The notes under the pieces were generated by a model. It was given only the letters and a program-made list of their open reading frames with translations, did no database searches and was not told the origin of the DNA. A DNA stretch of 5,014 bases from Natronohydrobacter sp. GTDB taxonomy: Bacteria > Pseudomonadota > Alphaproteobacteria > Rhodobacterales > Rhodobacteraceae. Position 1 is the stretch's first letter. Each line of letters opens with the position of its first letter. The translations under genes were made by a program, and so were the position numbers. Where the stretch lies: contig SKIM01000029.1 in NCBI GenBank assembly GCA_007116445.1, positions 1-5,014 of the forward strand, read 5' to 3'. Positions 1-5,014 of the stretch are shown here, in pieces.

Positions 1-179
1 AGCCCCATCGTCGCCAGCGAGGTCACGGATTTCCCGCAGCCCGATTCACCGACCAATGCCAGCGTCCGCCCCGGTCGGATCGACAGGCTGACCCGATCGA
101 TCAGGTCAACGGGCTGGCTTCGAAACCGGATCGACACTTCCCGCAACTCCAGTGTCGGGATCACGTCTTCAGACGTCAT
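1..179 (-). CDS. Oligopeptide/dipeptide-type ABC transporter ATP-binding protein (5' part only)
   Basis: N-terminal 60 residues of an ABC importer ATPase; the gene runs off the left edge, so about four fifths or more is missing. The protein begins MTSEDVIPTLELREV and reaches the Walker A motif GESGCGKS at residues 44-51, followed by VTSLATMGL. A GESG-type Walker A followed by SVT-L--MGL is typical of the DppD/OppD ATPases of peptide and nickel importers, and differs from the GPSGCGKTT of the Pot-type ATPase further along. The ATG at 179-177 lies inside the end of the upstream regulator gene, sharing 11 bases with it, and has a strong AGGAGG nine bases upstream. Translational coupling to the regulator is therefore likely. 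ABC ATPase is near certain; the peptide class is likely; the substrate is unknown, since these systems also carry opines, sugars, nickel and other solutes. Signature motif and Walker B lie outside the window. Confidence 0.88.
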   Translation of the reverse strand, partial: MTSEDVIPTLELREVSIRFRSQPVDLIDRVSLSIRPGRTLALVGESGCGKSVTSLATMG

Positions 180-918
180 GCGCGCGGGCCTCCTCTTGGC
201 AATAGGTCAGATAGACGGTGTGCAGCGCGGCCAGATGATCCTGCATCGCCCGCTCTGCGGCCGCGCCGTCCCCGGCCTGCAGAGCGGCCAGAATACGGCG
301 GTGGTCATCCTGGGCATGGCCTGCCCCGGAGGTGCTGCGCACCTGCGCGCGCAGGTTGCGCAAACCGGGATCATGGCGCCACGCGTTCAGATGATCAAAC
401 AGGGCCAGCAACAGCGGATTGCCAGTCGCCTGCGCAATCTCTCGATGCAGCGCGCTGTCCCACAGATCGGCACTATCGACATCCTCGGCCAGCGCGATCC
501 TGTCGATGCAGCTGGCAATGCGGGGCAGCACTTCCGGCGCGGCGCGCGCGGCGGCCAACCGGGCGAGCTGCGGCTCCAGCGTCAGACGCGCCTCGATCAG
601 GCTCAGCAGCCCCGCTGGGCTGGCACTCATCGTTTCCCATGGCCGCGGGCGCAAAGCCTGTGGCGGACCGACGAATGTGCCTGCCCCTCGCTTGCGCCAG
701 ATCAGGCCTTCGGCCTCCAGCACCTCCAGCGCCCGGCGGATCGCGCGGCGCCCGGTCCCAAGCTGAGCCGCGAAATCCCGCTCTGTCGGCAGGCGCGTTC
801 CAGGCGCCATATCGGGCAGCATCACGGCCGCGCGCAGCTTCTGCAGCGCCAAAGCGGAGCAGTCCTGCGGATCGCGCATCGGTGAAGCCCCCGAACCTAT
901 TGGTGAATGAATCGCCAT
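169..918 (-). CDS. GntR-family transcriptional regulator, FadR subfamily (FCD domain)
   Basis: DNA-binding regulator of 249 residues, the usual length for the FadR/FCD branch of the GntR family. The N-terminal winged helix-turn-helix spans about residues 22-85: LPTERDFAAQLG at 43-54, the recognition-helix stretch GRRAIRRALEVLEAEGLI, and the wing RGAGTFV at 77-83. The C-terminal FCD domain (about 105-235) keeps the residues that bind a metal in this class: Asp154 and His158 in WDSALH, His206 in DDHRR and His228 in MQDHL. The ATGN segment at 164-167 is also characteristic. FCD proteins usually sense small carboxylates or related metabolites; the effector here is unknown. The ATG at 918-916 is preceded by AAGGTG at five bases; a second Met at residue 14 is a less likely start. 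The stop overlaps the start of the peptide-type ATPase gene, so that gene is probably a target. The plus-strand operon, divergent across 215 bases, may be another. Family assignment is firm; targets are inferred. Confidence 0.93.
   Translation of the reverse strand: MAIHSPIGSGASPMRDPQDCSALALQKLRAAVMLPDMAPGTRLPTERDFAAQLGTGRRAIRRALEVLEAEGLIWRKRGAGTFVGPPQALRPRPWETMSASPAGLLSLIEARLTLEPQLARLAAARAAPEVLPRIASCIDRIALAEDVDSADLWDSALHREIAQATGNPLLLALFDHLNAWRHDPGLRNLRAQVRSTSGAGHAQDDHRRILAALQAGDGAAAERAMQDHLAALHTVYLTYCQEEARAHDV
189..194 (-). promoter_or_regulatory. Ribosome binding site of the peptide-type ATPase gene
   Basis: AGGAGG on the minus strand lies nine bases before the ATG at 179-177, inside the coding sequence of the regulator. 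It is the best Shine-Dalgarno match in the window and fixes the start of the downstream ATPase gene despite the overlap with the regulator's stop codon. Confidence 0.75.
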
Positions 919-919
919 T

Positions 920-927
920 GGTGCACC
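920..927. promoter_or_regulatory. Palindrome GGTGCACC over the regulator's ribosome binding site (possible autoregulatory operator)
   Basis: A perfect 8-base palindrome lies two bases upstream of the regulator's ATG and overlaps its putative AAGGTG ribosome binding site. The GGT-N2-ACC arrangement resembles the GT...AC half-site pattern of FadR-type GntR operators. The resemblance is established for the family, but use of this site is inference, and a palindrome of this length can occur by chance. Confidence 0.35.
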
Positions 928-951
928 TTAGAGTTCACGAAACTGTTTGCA

Positions 952-971
952 ACCCGCTTTTTCACGCGGGT
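952..971. repeat. Inverted repeat ACCCGC / GCGGGT with 8-base loop
   Basis: Perfect 6-base arms (952-957 and 966-971) flank TTTTTCAC in the divergent intergenic region, 34-53 bases upstream of the regulator's start codon. It could form a small hairpin in the regulator's leader RNA or be a protein-binding site. No T-tract follows it in either direction, so it is not a convincing terminator. Confidence 0.35.
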
Positions 972-1024
972 GCATGGCTCTTCATCAGCGCAGCGCTTGG
1001 CCCTCCGAAATCAGCCCGCCCCGC

Positions 1025-1036
1025 ATTGCGCGCAAT
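1025..1036. repeat. Perfect 12-base palindrome ATTGCGCGCAAT
   Basis: The longest perfect palindrome I found in the intergenic region, followed directly by a run of T. It lies about 46 bases upstream of the proposed -35 element of the plus-strand operon, a position suited to a regulator site. As a hairpin it would have only a 4-base stem around GCGC, so it is more likely a DNA-level site than a terminator. Confidence 0.45.
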
Positions 1037-1061
1037 TTTTCGTCGCTCCGATATGCGAGAG

Positions 1062-1071
1062 GCGCATGCGC
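1062..1071. repeat. Perfect 10-base palindrome GCGCATGCGC
   Basis: Lies 10 bases upstream of the proposed -35 element. Its left part can also pair with ATGCG at 1053-1057 (ATGCG, five-base loop, CGCAT). It has high GC content and so a higher chance of arising at random in this genome. A role as an operator is only possible. Confidence 0.3.
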
Positions 1072-1081
1072 AACAAAGCCA

Positions 1082-1111
1082 TGGACAGCGCTTGCGGCAG
1101 GTGGTTAACAT
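1082..1111 (+). promoter_or_regulatory. Sigma-70-like promoter of the amidohydrolase/Pot-type operon
   Basis: TGGACA (1082-1087) matches TTGACA at five of six positions. An 18-base spacer leads to TAACAT (1106-1111), which matches TATAAT at four of six, including the conserved first TA and last T. Transcription would start near 1118, giving a leader of about 15 bases before the ATG at 1134. This is a reading by eye; alphaproteobacterial promoters are often degenerate. Confidence 0.45.
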
Positions 1112-1120
1112 TTGATCAAA
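1111..1120. promoter_or_regulatory. Palindrome TTTGATCAAA, candidate operator at the operon start site
   Basis: A perfect 10-base palindrome begins at the last base of the proposed -10 element and covers the expected transcription start. It ends five bases before the ribosome binding site. This is a classic position for repressor binding. The adjacent GTR-regulator gene makes the GntR protein a natural candidate, but the sequence differs from the GGTGCACC palindrome at that gene's own start, so the binding protein remains unknown. Confidence 0.45.
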
Positions 1121-1124
1121 CGAT

Positions 1125-1128
1125 GGAG
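1125..1128 (+). promoter_or_regulatory. Ribosome binding site GGAG of the amidohydrolase gene
   Basis: GGAG lies five bases before the ATG at 1134-1136. It overlaps the in-frame GTG at 1128, which has no comparable upstream site, so it decides in favour of the ATG start. Confidence 0.6.
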
Positions 1129-1133
1129 TGAAG

Positions 1134-2810
1134 ATGGCCGCAGAAAGTCCCGCAGATACCGTGATCGTCAATGCGCGGTTGCGATCCATGGATGCGCAGC
1201 ATCCTTTTGCGCAGGCTCTGGCGCTGCTGGGCGAGGAGATCATCGCCATTGGCAGCGATGCGCAGATCTCTGCCTTCATCGGTCAGAACACGCGCGTGAT
1301 TGACGCCCGGAACCGCACGGTTCTTCCGGGTCTGCATGAAAGCCATCTGCATCTTTTCGTCGGAGCAGGCGAGTTGGATCATCTGCAGCTTCTGGGCATA
1401 AGCGGCTTTGACGCGCTATGTGCGGCAGTCCGCACCTATGCCGCCCGGAACCCGGATCTGCCCGTGGTCGTGGGCCAGGGCTGCGATTATGCCGTGCTAG
1501 AGCATCCGCTGACACGCGCTGATCTGGACCAGATCCTGCCGGACCGCCCGCTCTGCCTGCTGGCCGCCGATCATCACACGGCCTGGGCCAATACCATAGC
1601 ACTGCGTCAGGCGGGCATTCTGGAAGGCCGGGCGCTGGGACCAGGCAACGAGATCGTCATGGGCGCAGATGGGCTGGCCACGGGCGAATTGCGCGAGTTT
1701 CAGGCCAAGGCCCCGGTTCTGGCCCTGGCGGGCACGCACCGGATAATGGCGGGGCTTGCTACAGGCAAAGATCCCGCCCCCTATCCCGATGCAGCCGGAT
1801 TTGCCGAGGATTGCGAGATCATGGCCGCAGGGCTTGGCCATTGCGCGCGGCTGGGGCTGACCAGTCTGACCAATATGGACGGCAATCCCTATACTCTGCG
1901 CATTCTTGACACATTGCGCAAGCAAGGACGGCTGACCGCGCGTGTCAAGGTGCCGTTTCACTACACGACCGACAGCACACTTGCCGATCTCGACATCGCC
2001 AGCGAGATGTCGCGAGTGTTTTGCGACGATTGGCTGTCCTCGGGCTTCGTGAAACTGTTCATGGATGGCGTGGTCGATAGCGGCACGGCGCTGATGTGCG
2101 ACGACTACCCGGGCCAATCGGGCTGGCGTGGCGCACCGCTCTGGTCCGAGGAGGAGTTTTGCACCATCGCCACCGAGGCGGATCGGCGCGGTCTGCAGAT
2201 CGCGGTTCACGCCATTGGCGACGGGGCTGTGCGGCGCGTGCTCAATGGCTATCAGGCCGCGCGCGACAGGAATGGCGCACGCGATGCGCGCCACCGCATC
2301 GAGCATATCGAGCTGATCGACCGCGCGGATATTCCCCGGCTGAAAGCGCTGGGGGTCACGGCCTCGATCCAGCCCATTCACGCGCCCGGCGCCACGGATT
2401 TCCCGCTGCAACCGACCATGGACAAGATCGGCCGCGCGCGCTGGAGCGATGCCTATCTGCAGCGCAGCCTCGCGCAGGCCGGCATCCCGCTGGCCTTTGC
2501 CAGCGATTGGCCCGTGGCGGATCTGAACCCGCTGCGGGGCATCCAGTCGGCCCTGCAGCGTTCCATCTATGACGGCGCGGAGGATGAGCGGCTGGGCCTC
2601 GATGCGATCCTTGCAGCTTATACGACCGGCGGGGCCTATGCGACCCATAGCGAGACGCGCAAGGGACAGTTGCGCGCAGGCTATTTTGCGGATCTTGTGA
2701 TCCTGAATGGCGACATCGACGCGGCCACGCCGCAAGAGATCGGCGCGATGGCGGTTGATATGACCATCTGCGGGGGGCGGATCGTCTGGGAACAGGACGG
2801 CGCATTTTGA
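1134..2810 (+). CDS. Amidohydrolase family protein, YtcJ-like (Amidohydro_3)
   Basis: Metal-dependent hydrolase of 558 residues, close to the usual length for YtcJ-like amidohydrolases; N-substituted formamide deformylase is a characterised relative. It probably hydrolyses a C-N bond of an amide or cyclic compound in the cytoplasm; no signal peptide is visible. The N-terminal part (about 8-65) contributes the beta-sandwich and leads into LPGLHESHLH, whose HxH is His71 and His73. Further expected metal or active-site residues are Lys307 in FVKLFMDG, His359 in AVHAIGDGA, His391 in RIEHIEL and Asp458 in ASDWPV. The closing RKGQLRAGYFADLVIL returns to the sandwich domain. All hallmark residues are present, so it should be active. 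ATG at 1134 is preferred over an in-frame GTG at 1128 because GGAG sits five bases before the ATG. It is first in an operon with a Pot-type importer 25 bases downstream, suggesting it acts on the imported compound. The substrate cannot be named. Confidence 0.92.
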   Translation: MAAESPADTVIVNARLRSMDAQHPFAQALALLGEEIIAIGSDAQISAFIGQNTRVIDARNRTVLPGLHESHLHLFVGAGELDHLQLLGISGFDALCAAVRTYAARNPDLPVVVGQGCDYAVLEHPLTRADLDQILPDRPLCLLAADHHTAWANTIALRQAGILEGRALGPGNEIVMGADGLATGELREFQAKAPVLALAGTHRIMAGLATGKDPAPYPDAAGFAEDCEIMAAGLGHCARLGLTSLTNMDGNPYTLRILDTLRKQGRLTARVKVPFHYTTDSTLADLDIASEMSRVFCDDWLSSGFVKLFMDGVVDSGTALMCDDYPGQSGWRGAPLWSEEEFCTIATEADRRGLQIAVHAIGDGAVRRVLNGYQAARDRNGARDARHRIEHIELIDRADIPRLKALGVTASIQPIHAPGATDFPLQPTMDKIGRARWSDAYLQRSLAQAGIPLAFASDWPVADLNPLRGIQSALQRSIYDGAEDERLGLDAILAAYTTGGAYATHSETRKGQLRAGYFADLVILNGDIDAATPQEIGAMAVDMTICGGRIVWEQDGAF

Positions 2811-2824
2811 TCAGCAACGTGAGA

Positions 2825-2830
2825 AAAGGA
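2825..2830 (+). promoter_or_regulatory. Ribosome binding site of the PotA-like gene
   Basis: AAAGGA lies five bases before the ATG at 2836, in the 25-base gap after the amidohydrolase stop codon. No terminator-like hairpin fits in this gap, which supports read-through from the amidohydrolase gene. Confidence 0.65.
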
Positions 2831-2835
2831 CAGGC

Positions 2836-3924
2836 ATGGTGAGCCAGGAAATCGAGATTGCTGGTCTGAACAAATCCTTCGGGCAAGGCGCGGCGGCGTT
2901 TCAGGCGTTGCGCGACATCGACCTGACCATCGCCAGCGGCGAGTTCTTCACCCTTCTCGGCCCGTCTGGCTGCGGCAAGACCACGCTTTTGCGCATCATT
3001 GCAGGCTTCGAGCAGCCCAGCGCCGGGACGCTGCGGATCAATGGCCGCGATGTGACGGGCCTCGGTCCGAACAAGCGCCCGGTCAATACGGTGTTTCAGT
3101 CCTATGCGCTCTTTCCACATATGAGCCTGGCCGACAATATCGGCTTCGGGCTGAAAATGCAGGGCAAGCCCAGATCCGAGATCCGCGCGACTGTCGCCGA
3201 AATGCTGCAACTTGTGCGCATGGAGGCGATGGCGGATCGACGCCCTTCCGAGATCTCGGGCGGTCAGCAGCAGCGCGTCGCACTCGCCCGCGCGCTCGCC
3301 CCGCGCCCGCGGGTGCTTCTGCTCGATGAACCGCTGAGCGCGCTTGATCTGAAGCTGCGCAAGGAAATGCAAAGCGAATTGAAACGCCTGCAATCGGAGA
3401 CGGGCATCACCTTCGTCTTCGTGACCCATGATCAGGAAGAAGCGCTGACCATGTCGGACCGGATCGCGGTCATGTCGGCCGGGCATATCCTGCAACTCGG
3501 CGCCCCGCAGGAGATCTATAATACCCCCGTCAATCGCTTTGTCGCGGATTTCATCGGGGATACCAATTTCCTGAAACTGCGCGTCAAAGCCGTCGAGGGC
3601 AGCGCTGCCGTGCTCGAACTGCCTGGCGGCAAGACCGCGCAGGCCTCGCTGCCCGAAGGCATGGTCCCGACCACCGGCGCACTGGTCACAGCCGTCATCC
3701 GCCCTGAACAGGCCGAGGCTGCCGCACCCGGCGCGGGCGATCTGCAAGCCACCGTCGAGACGGCCACATTTTTTGGCACCGACACGCATCTGCATCTGAC
3801 GCTCTCGGACGCGCAGAGCTTTGTGCTGCGCCGCCAGAACCGCCCCGGCCAACCCGCCCCTGCGCCGCAGTCGCGGCTGGGCCTTGCGCTTGCGCCCGGC
3901 GCGCTGCGCGTGTTGAAGGATTGA
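2836..3924 (+). CDS. potA: Spermidine/putrescine-type ABC transporter ATP-binding protein (PotA-like)
   Basis: Cytoplasmic ATPase subunit of 362 residues, the normal size for PotA-like proteins, which power uptake through the two membrane proteins encoded downstream. The nucleotide-binding domain (about 5-240) is complete: Walker A GPSGCGKT at 42-49, Q-loop Gln88 in VFQSYALFPHM, signature SGGQQ at 141-145, Walker B VLLLDE at 160-165, SALD at 168-171 and the switch His198 in VTHDQEEA. SYALFPHM and DKLR-like DLKLRKEMQ are usual in the Pot/Mal/Fbp branch. The C-terminal part (about 245-360, with VIRPEQ at 287-292) is a TOBE-type regulatory domain. It follows the amidohydrolase by 25 bases and precedes the PotB-like gene by 4. 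Family membership is firm. The symbol denotes the family only: PotA-like ATPases in alphaproteobacteria serve transporters for several cationic or amine-containing solutes, so polyamine transport is unproven. Confidence 0.94.
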   Translation: MVSQEIEIAGLNKSFGQGAAAFQALRDIDLTIASGEFFTLLGPSGCGKTTLLRIIAGFEQPSAGTLRINGRDVTGLGPNKRPVNTVFQSYALFPHMSLADNIGFGLKMQGKPRSEIRATVAEMLQLVRMEAMADRRPSEISGGQQQRVALARALAPRPRVLLLDEPLSALDLKLRKEMQSELKRLQSETGITFVFVTHDQEEALTMSDRIAVMSAGHILQLGAPQEIYNTPVNRFVADFIGDTNFLKLRVKAVEGSAAVLELPGGKTAQASLPEGMVPTTGALVTAVIRPEQAEAAAPGAGDLQATVETATFFGTDTHLHLTLSDAQSFVLRRQNRPGQPAPAPQSRLGLALAPGALRVLKD

Positions 3925-3928
3925 GCAG

Positions 3929-4819
3929 ATGCGCGGGCATGGATGGAAATGGCTGCTCTGCACCCCGGCACTGATCGTGCTGCTACTGGCGGCCTCTGGC
4001 CCGCTTCTGATCGTCGCGATCTATTCCTTTCTCAGCCCCGGCAATATGGGCGGTGTGGTCTGGGAGTTTTCGACGGAAGGCTGGTTTCGCGTCTTTTTCC
4101 GCCGCGATATCTTCGAACCTGATCTTGTCGAGTGGAACGCAGCCCATCTGCAGGTTTTCTGGCGCTCGATCTGGCTGTCGCTGCAGACCACGTTCATCTG
4201 CGCTGTGCTCGGCTTTCCGACTGCGTGGTTCATCGCCACGCGCCCGCCGCATACGCGCACAATCTGGCTGTTCCTGATCACCATCCCTTTCTGGACCAAT
4301 CTTCTGATCCGCACCTTCGCGATCCAGGAAATGATCCGCAACAACGGCACGATCAACACTGTGCTGATGCAGCTCGGCCTGATCGACAGCCCCATCCAGA
4401 TGATGTTCACCGAATTCGCCGTTCTGCTGGGCATGGCCTATGTCTTCCTGCCGCTGATGGTGCTGCCGCTTTATGCTGCGATGGAGAAGATGGATTTCCG
4501 GCTGGTCGAGGCGGGCTATGACCTCTATGCCAGCCGGCTGAATGTGCTGTGGCATGTGATCTTGCCGCAAGTAAAACCGGGCTTTATCGCAGGCTCGATC
4601 CTGGTCTTCATCCCGGCCATCGGCGCCTATGTGACCCCGCGCCTGCTGGGCGGAGGGCGCACGATGATGCTCGGCAATCTGATCGCGCTGCAATTCGGAC
4701 AAGGGCGCAACTGGCCCTTGGGGGCTGCGCTGGCGATGCTGATGCTGGTCGTCGTGGTGGGGGCGCTGATCCTCTATCTGCGCGTCGTGGGCGGAAATGA
4801 TGAGGCCCGCCGTGGCTGA
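3929..4819 (+). CDS. potB: Spermidine/putrescine-type ABC transporter permease (PotB-like)
   Basis: Inner-membrane permease of 296 residues with six predicted hydrophobic segments at about 8-34, 80-104, 111-132, 160-185, 217-240 and 263-287. A long external loop (about 36-75) lies between the first two, as in PotB proteins. The cytoplasmic loop that couples to the ATPase is at 194-214, reading EAGYDLYASRLNVLWHVILP, a variant of the EAA loop in which the usual central Gly is Tyr200. The ILP end is kept. ATG at 3929 follows the PotA-like stop by 4 bases, with GAAGGA eight bases upstream inside the end of that gene, so translation is probably coupled. It should pair with the PotC-like protein encoded next to form the channel. 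The family is clear; the transported solute is not. Confidence 0.93.
   Translation: MRGHGWKWLLCTPALIVLLLAASGPLLIVAIYSFLSPGNMGGVVWEFSTEGWFRVFFRRDIFEPDLVEWNAAHLQVFWRSIWLSLQTTFICAVLGFPTAWFIATRPPHTRTIWLFLITIPFWTNLLIRTFAIQEMIRNNGTINTVLMQLGLIDSPIQMMFTEFAVLLGMAYVFLPLMVLPLYAAMEKMDFRLVEAGYDLYASRLNVLWHVILPQVKPGFIAGSILVFIPAIGAYVTPRLLGGGRTMMLGNLIALQFGQGRNWPLGAALAMLMLVVVVGALILYLRVVGGNDEARRG
4802..4805 (+). promoter_or_regulatory. Ribosome binding site candidate deciding the PotC-like start
   Basis: GAGG, within TGAGG, lies six bases before the GTG at 4812. The competing in-frame ATG codons at 4797 and 4800 have only GCGGA (4791-4795) one and four bases away, which is closer than usual. The GTG is therefore favoured, though not proven. 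Confidence 0.45.
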
Positions 4820-5014
4820 GGGGCGCTATTCCATCACCCGCCTGCCGGGCTTCGGGCTGATCGCTGTCCTGACCTTCGTCATGCTCTATCTGCCGATTGT
4901 CATTCTGGTGGTGTATTCCTTCAATGCCGGCGTGTCACAATCGCGCTGGGAGGGGTTTTCGCTGCAATGGTATCAGGCGGCGTTCAACAATGCGCAGGTG
5001 CGCGATGTGTCGCT
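4812..5014 (+). CDS. potC: Spermidine/putrescine-type ABC transporter permease (PotC-like), 5' part only
   Basis: First 67 complete codons of the second permease; the gene continues past the right edge. The protein starts MAEGRYSITRLPGFGLIA and has one hydrophobic segment at about 14-36 (VLTFVMLYLPIVILVVYSF). It is followed by NAG and EGFSLQWYQAAFNN. The pattern LYLPI-----YSFN, then W-G-SL-WY, is characteristic of PotC/YdcV-type permeases. The start is ambiguous: ATG 4797, ATG 4800 and GTG 4812 are all in frame. I chose GTG because TGAGG sits six bases upstream and the resulting N-terminus resembles PotC-like proteins as I remember them. It overlaps the PotB-like gene by 8 bases, or up to 23 with the earliest ATG, so the two permeases are likely translationally coupled. 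Only one of about six membrane segments and no EAA loop can be seen here. Confidence 0.87.
   Translation, partial: MAEGRYSITRLPGFGLIAVLTFVMLYLPIVILVVYSFNAGVSQSRWEGFSLQWYQAAFNNAQVRDVS

Larger units (their letters stand above)
919..1133. promoter_or_regulatory. Divergent intergenic control region
   Basis: These 215 bases separate the minus-strand regulator operon from the plus-strand amidohydrolase/transporter operon. Open frames crossing the region lack a ribosome binding site and any recognisable protein, so I treat it as non-coding. It contains several short perfect palindromes (920-927, 1025-1036, 1062-1071, 1111-1120), a 6-base-arm inverted repeat (952-971) and a plausible promoter for the plus strand. 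It is also locally richer in A and T than the flanking genes, for example around 1034-1040 and 1104-1121. I found no good promoter for the minus strand; TTGCAA (951-946) followed by TAAGGT (929-924) is only a poor match. Confidence 0.7.

Noticed and set aside
178..885. Open frame of 235 codons on the plus strand, opposite the regulator gene
   Set aside because: No domain is recognisable, and the minus strand encodes a clear GntR/FCD regulator through the same bases.
952..971. Inverted repeat ACCCGC / GCGGGT as an intrinsic terminator
   Set aside because: The run of T lies in the loop rather than after the stem, and it sits upstream of both divergent start codons where a terminator would not be expected.
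1128..1130. GTG as the start of the amidohydrolase gene
   Set aside because: It overlaps the GGAG ribosome binding site that correctly precedes the ATG at 1134, and has no good site of its own.
907..1131. Small open frame on the plus strand across the divergent intergenic region
   Set aside because: No convincing ribosome binding site, Arg/Ala-rich product without family resemblance, and it covers the promoter and palindromes of the next gene.
1497..2735. Open frame of 412 codons on the minus strand, opposite the amidohydrolase gene
   Set aside because: The opposite strand encodes an amidohydrolase with all expected metal residues; the antisense product has no recognisable family and a low-complexity composition.
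2356..3963. Long open frame (535 codons) on the minus strand, opposite the PotA-like gene and the end of the amidohydrolase gene
   Set aside because: It lies opposite two well-supported genes, its protein is rich in Arg, Ala, Gly and Gln with no recognisable domain, and it is a common by-product of GC-rich codon use.
3983..4702. Open frame of 239 codons on the minus strand, opposite the PotB-like gene
   Set aside because: Very hydrophilic mirror image of a membrane protein gene (rich in Asp, Gln, Arg and His), as expected from reverse reading of hydrophobic codons; no ribosome binding site of note.
1..5014. CRISPR arrays, tRNA genes, insertion sequences, phage or defence genes
   Set aside because: No spaced direct repeats, tRNA-like cloverleaf sequence, transposase or integrase motifs were seen by eye; base composition is uniform across the coding parts.

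Overview
The window reads as a high-GC alphaproteobacterial chromosome segment, probably Rhodobacteraceae-like (for example a Paracoccus relative). That placement is an inference from GC- and CGC/CTG-rich codon use, the tightly packed transport operons and the flavour of the encoded proteins. No rRNA or other marker is present to confirm it. I see no tRNA, rRNA, CRISPR array, insertion sequence or phage gene.

The layout is two divergent operons. On the minus strand, reading leftward from about 918, a GntR-family regulator with an FCD ligand domain (918-169) is followed, with an 11-base overlap, by the first 60 residues of an oligopeptide/dipeptide-type ABC importer ATPase, which leaves the window at base 1. 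On the plus strand, from 1134, comes a YtcJ-like amidohydrolase (1134-2810), then a Pot-type ABC importer: PotA-like ATPase (2836-3924), PotB-like permease (3929-4819) and the start of a PotC-like permease (about 4812 to the window end). Spacings of 25 bases, 4 bases and an 8-base overlap argue for one transcript.

The 215-base gap between the operons (919-1133) holds the regulatory sequence. It has a reasonable sigma-70-like promoter for the plus-strand operon, a perfect palindrome over that promoter's expected start site, two more perfect palindromes upstream, and a palindrome over the regulator's own ribosome binding site. The simplest model is that the GntR protein controls itself, the peptide-type transporter and perhaps the amidohydrolase/Pot operon. 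The Pot-type importer would bring in a small cationic or amide/amine compound, and the amidohydrolase would cleave that compound or a derivative. The substrate cannot be read from the sequence, and no substrate-binding protein gene lies within the window.

This looks like an ordinary catabolic/transport locus. I found no evidence of a novel system. The points of interest are the pairing of an amidohydrolase with a Pot-type importer, the two importers placed back to back, and the palindrome-rich control region.
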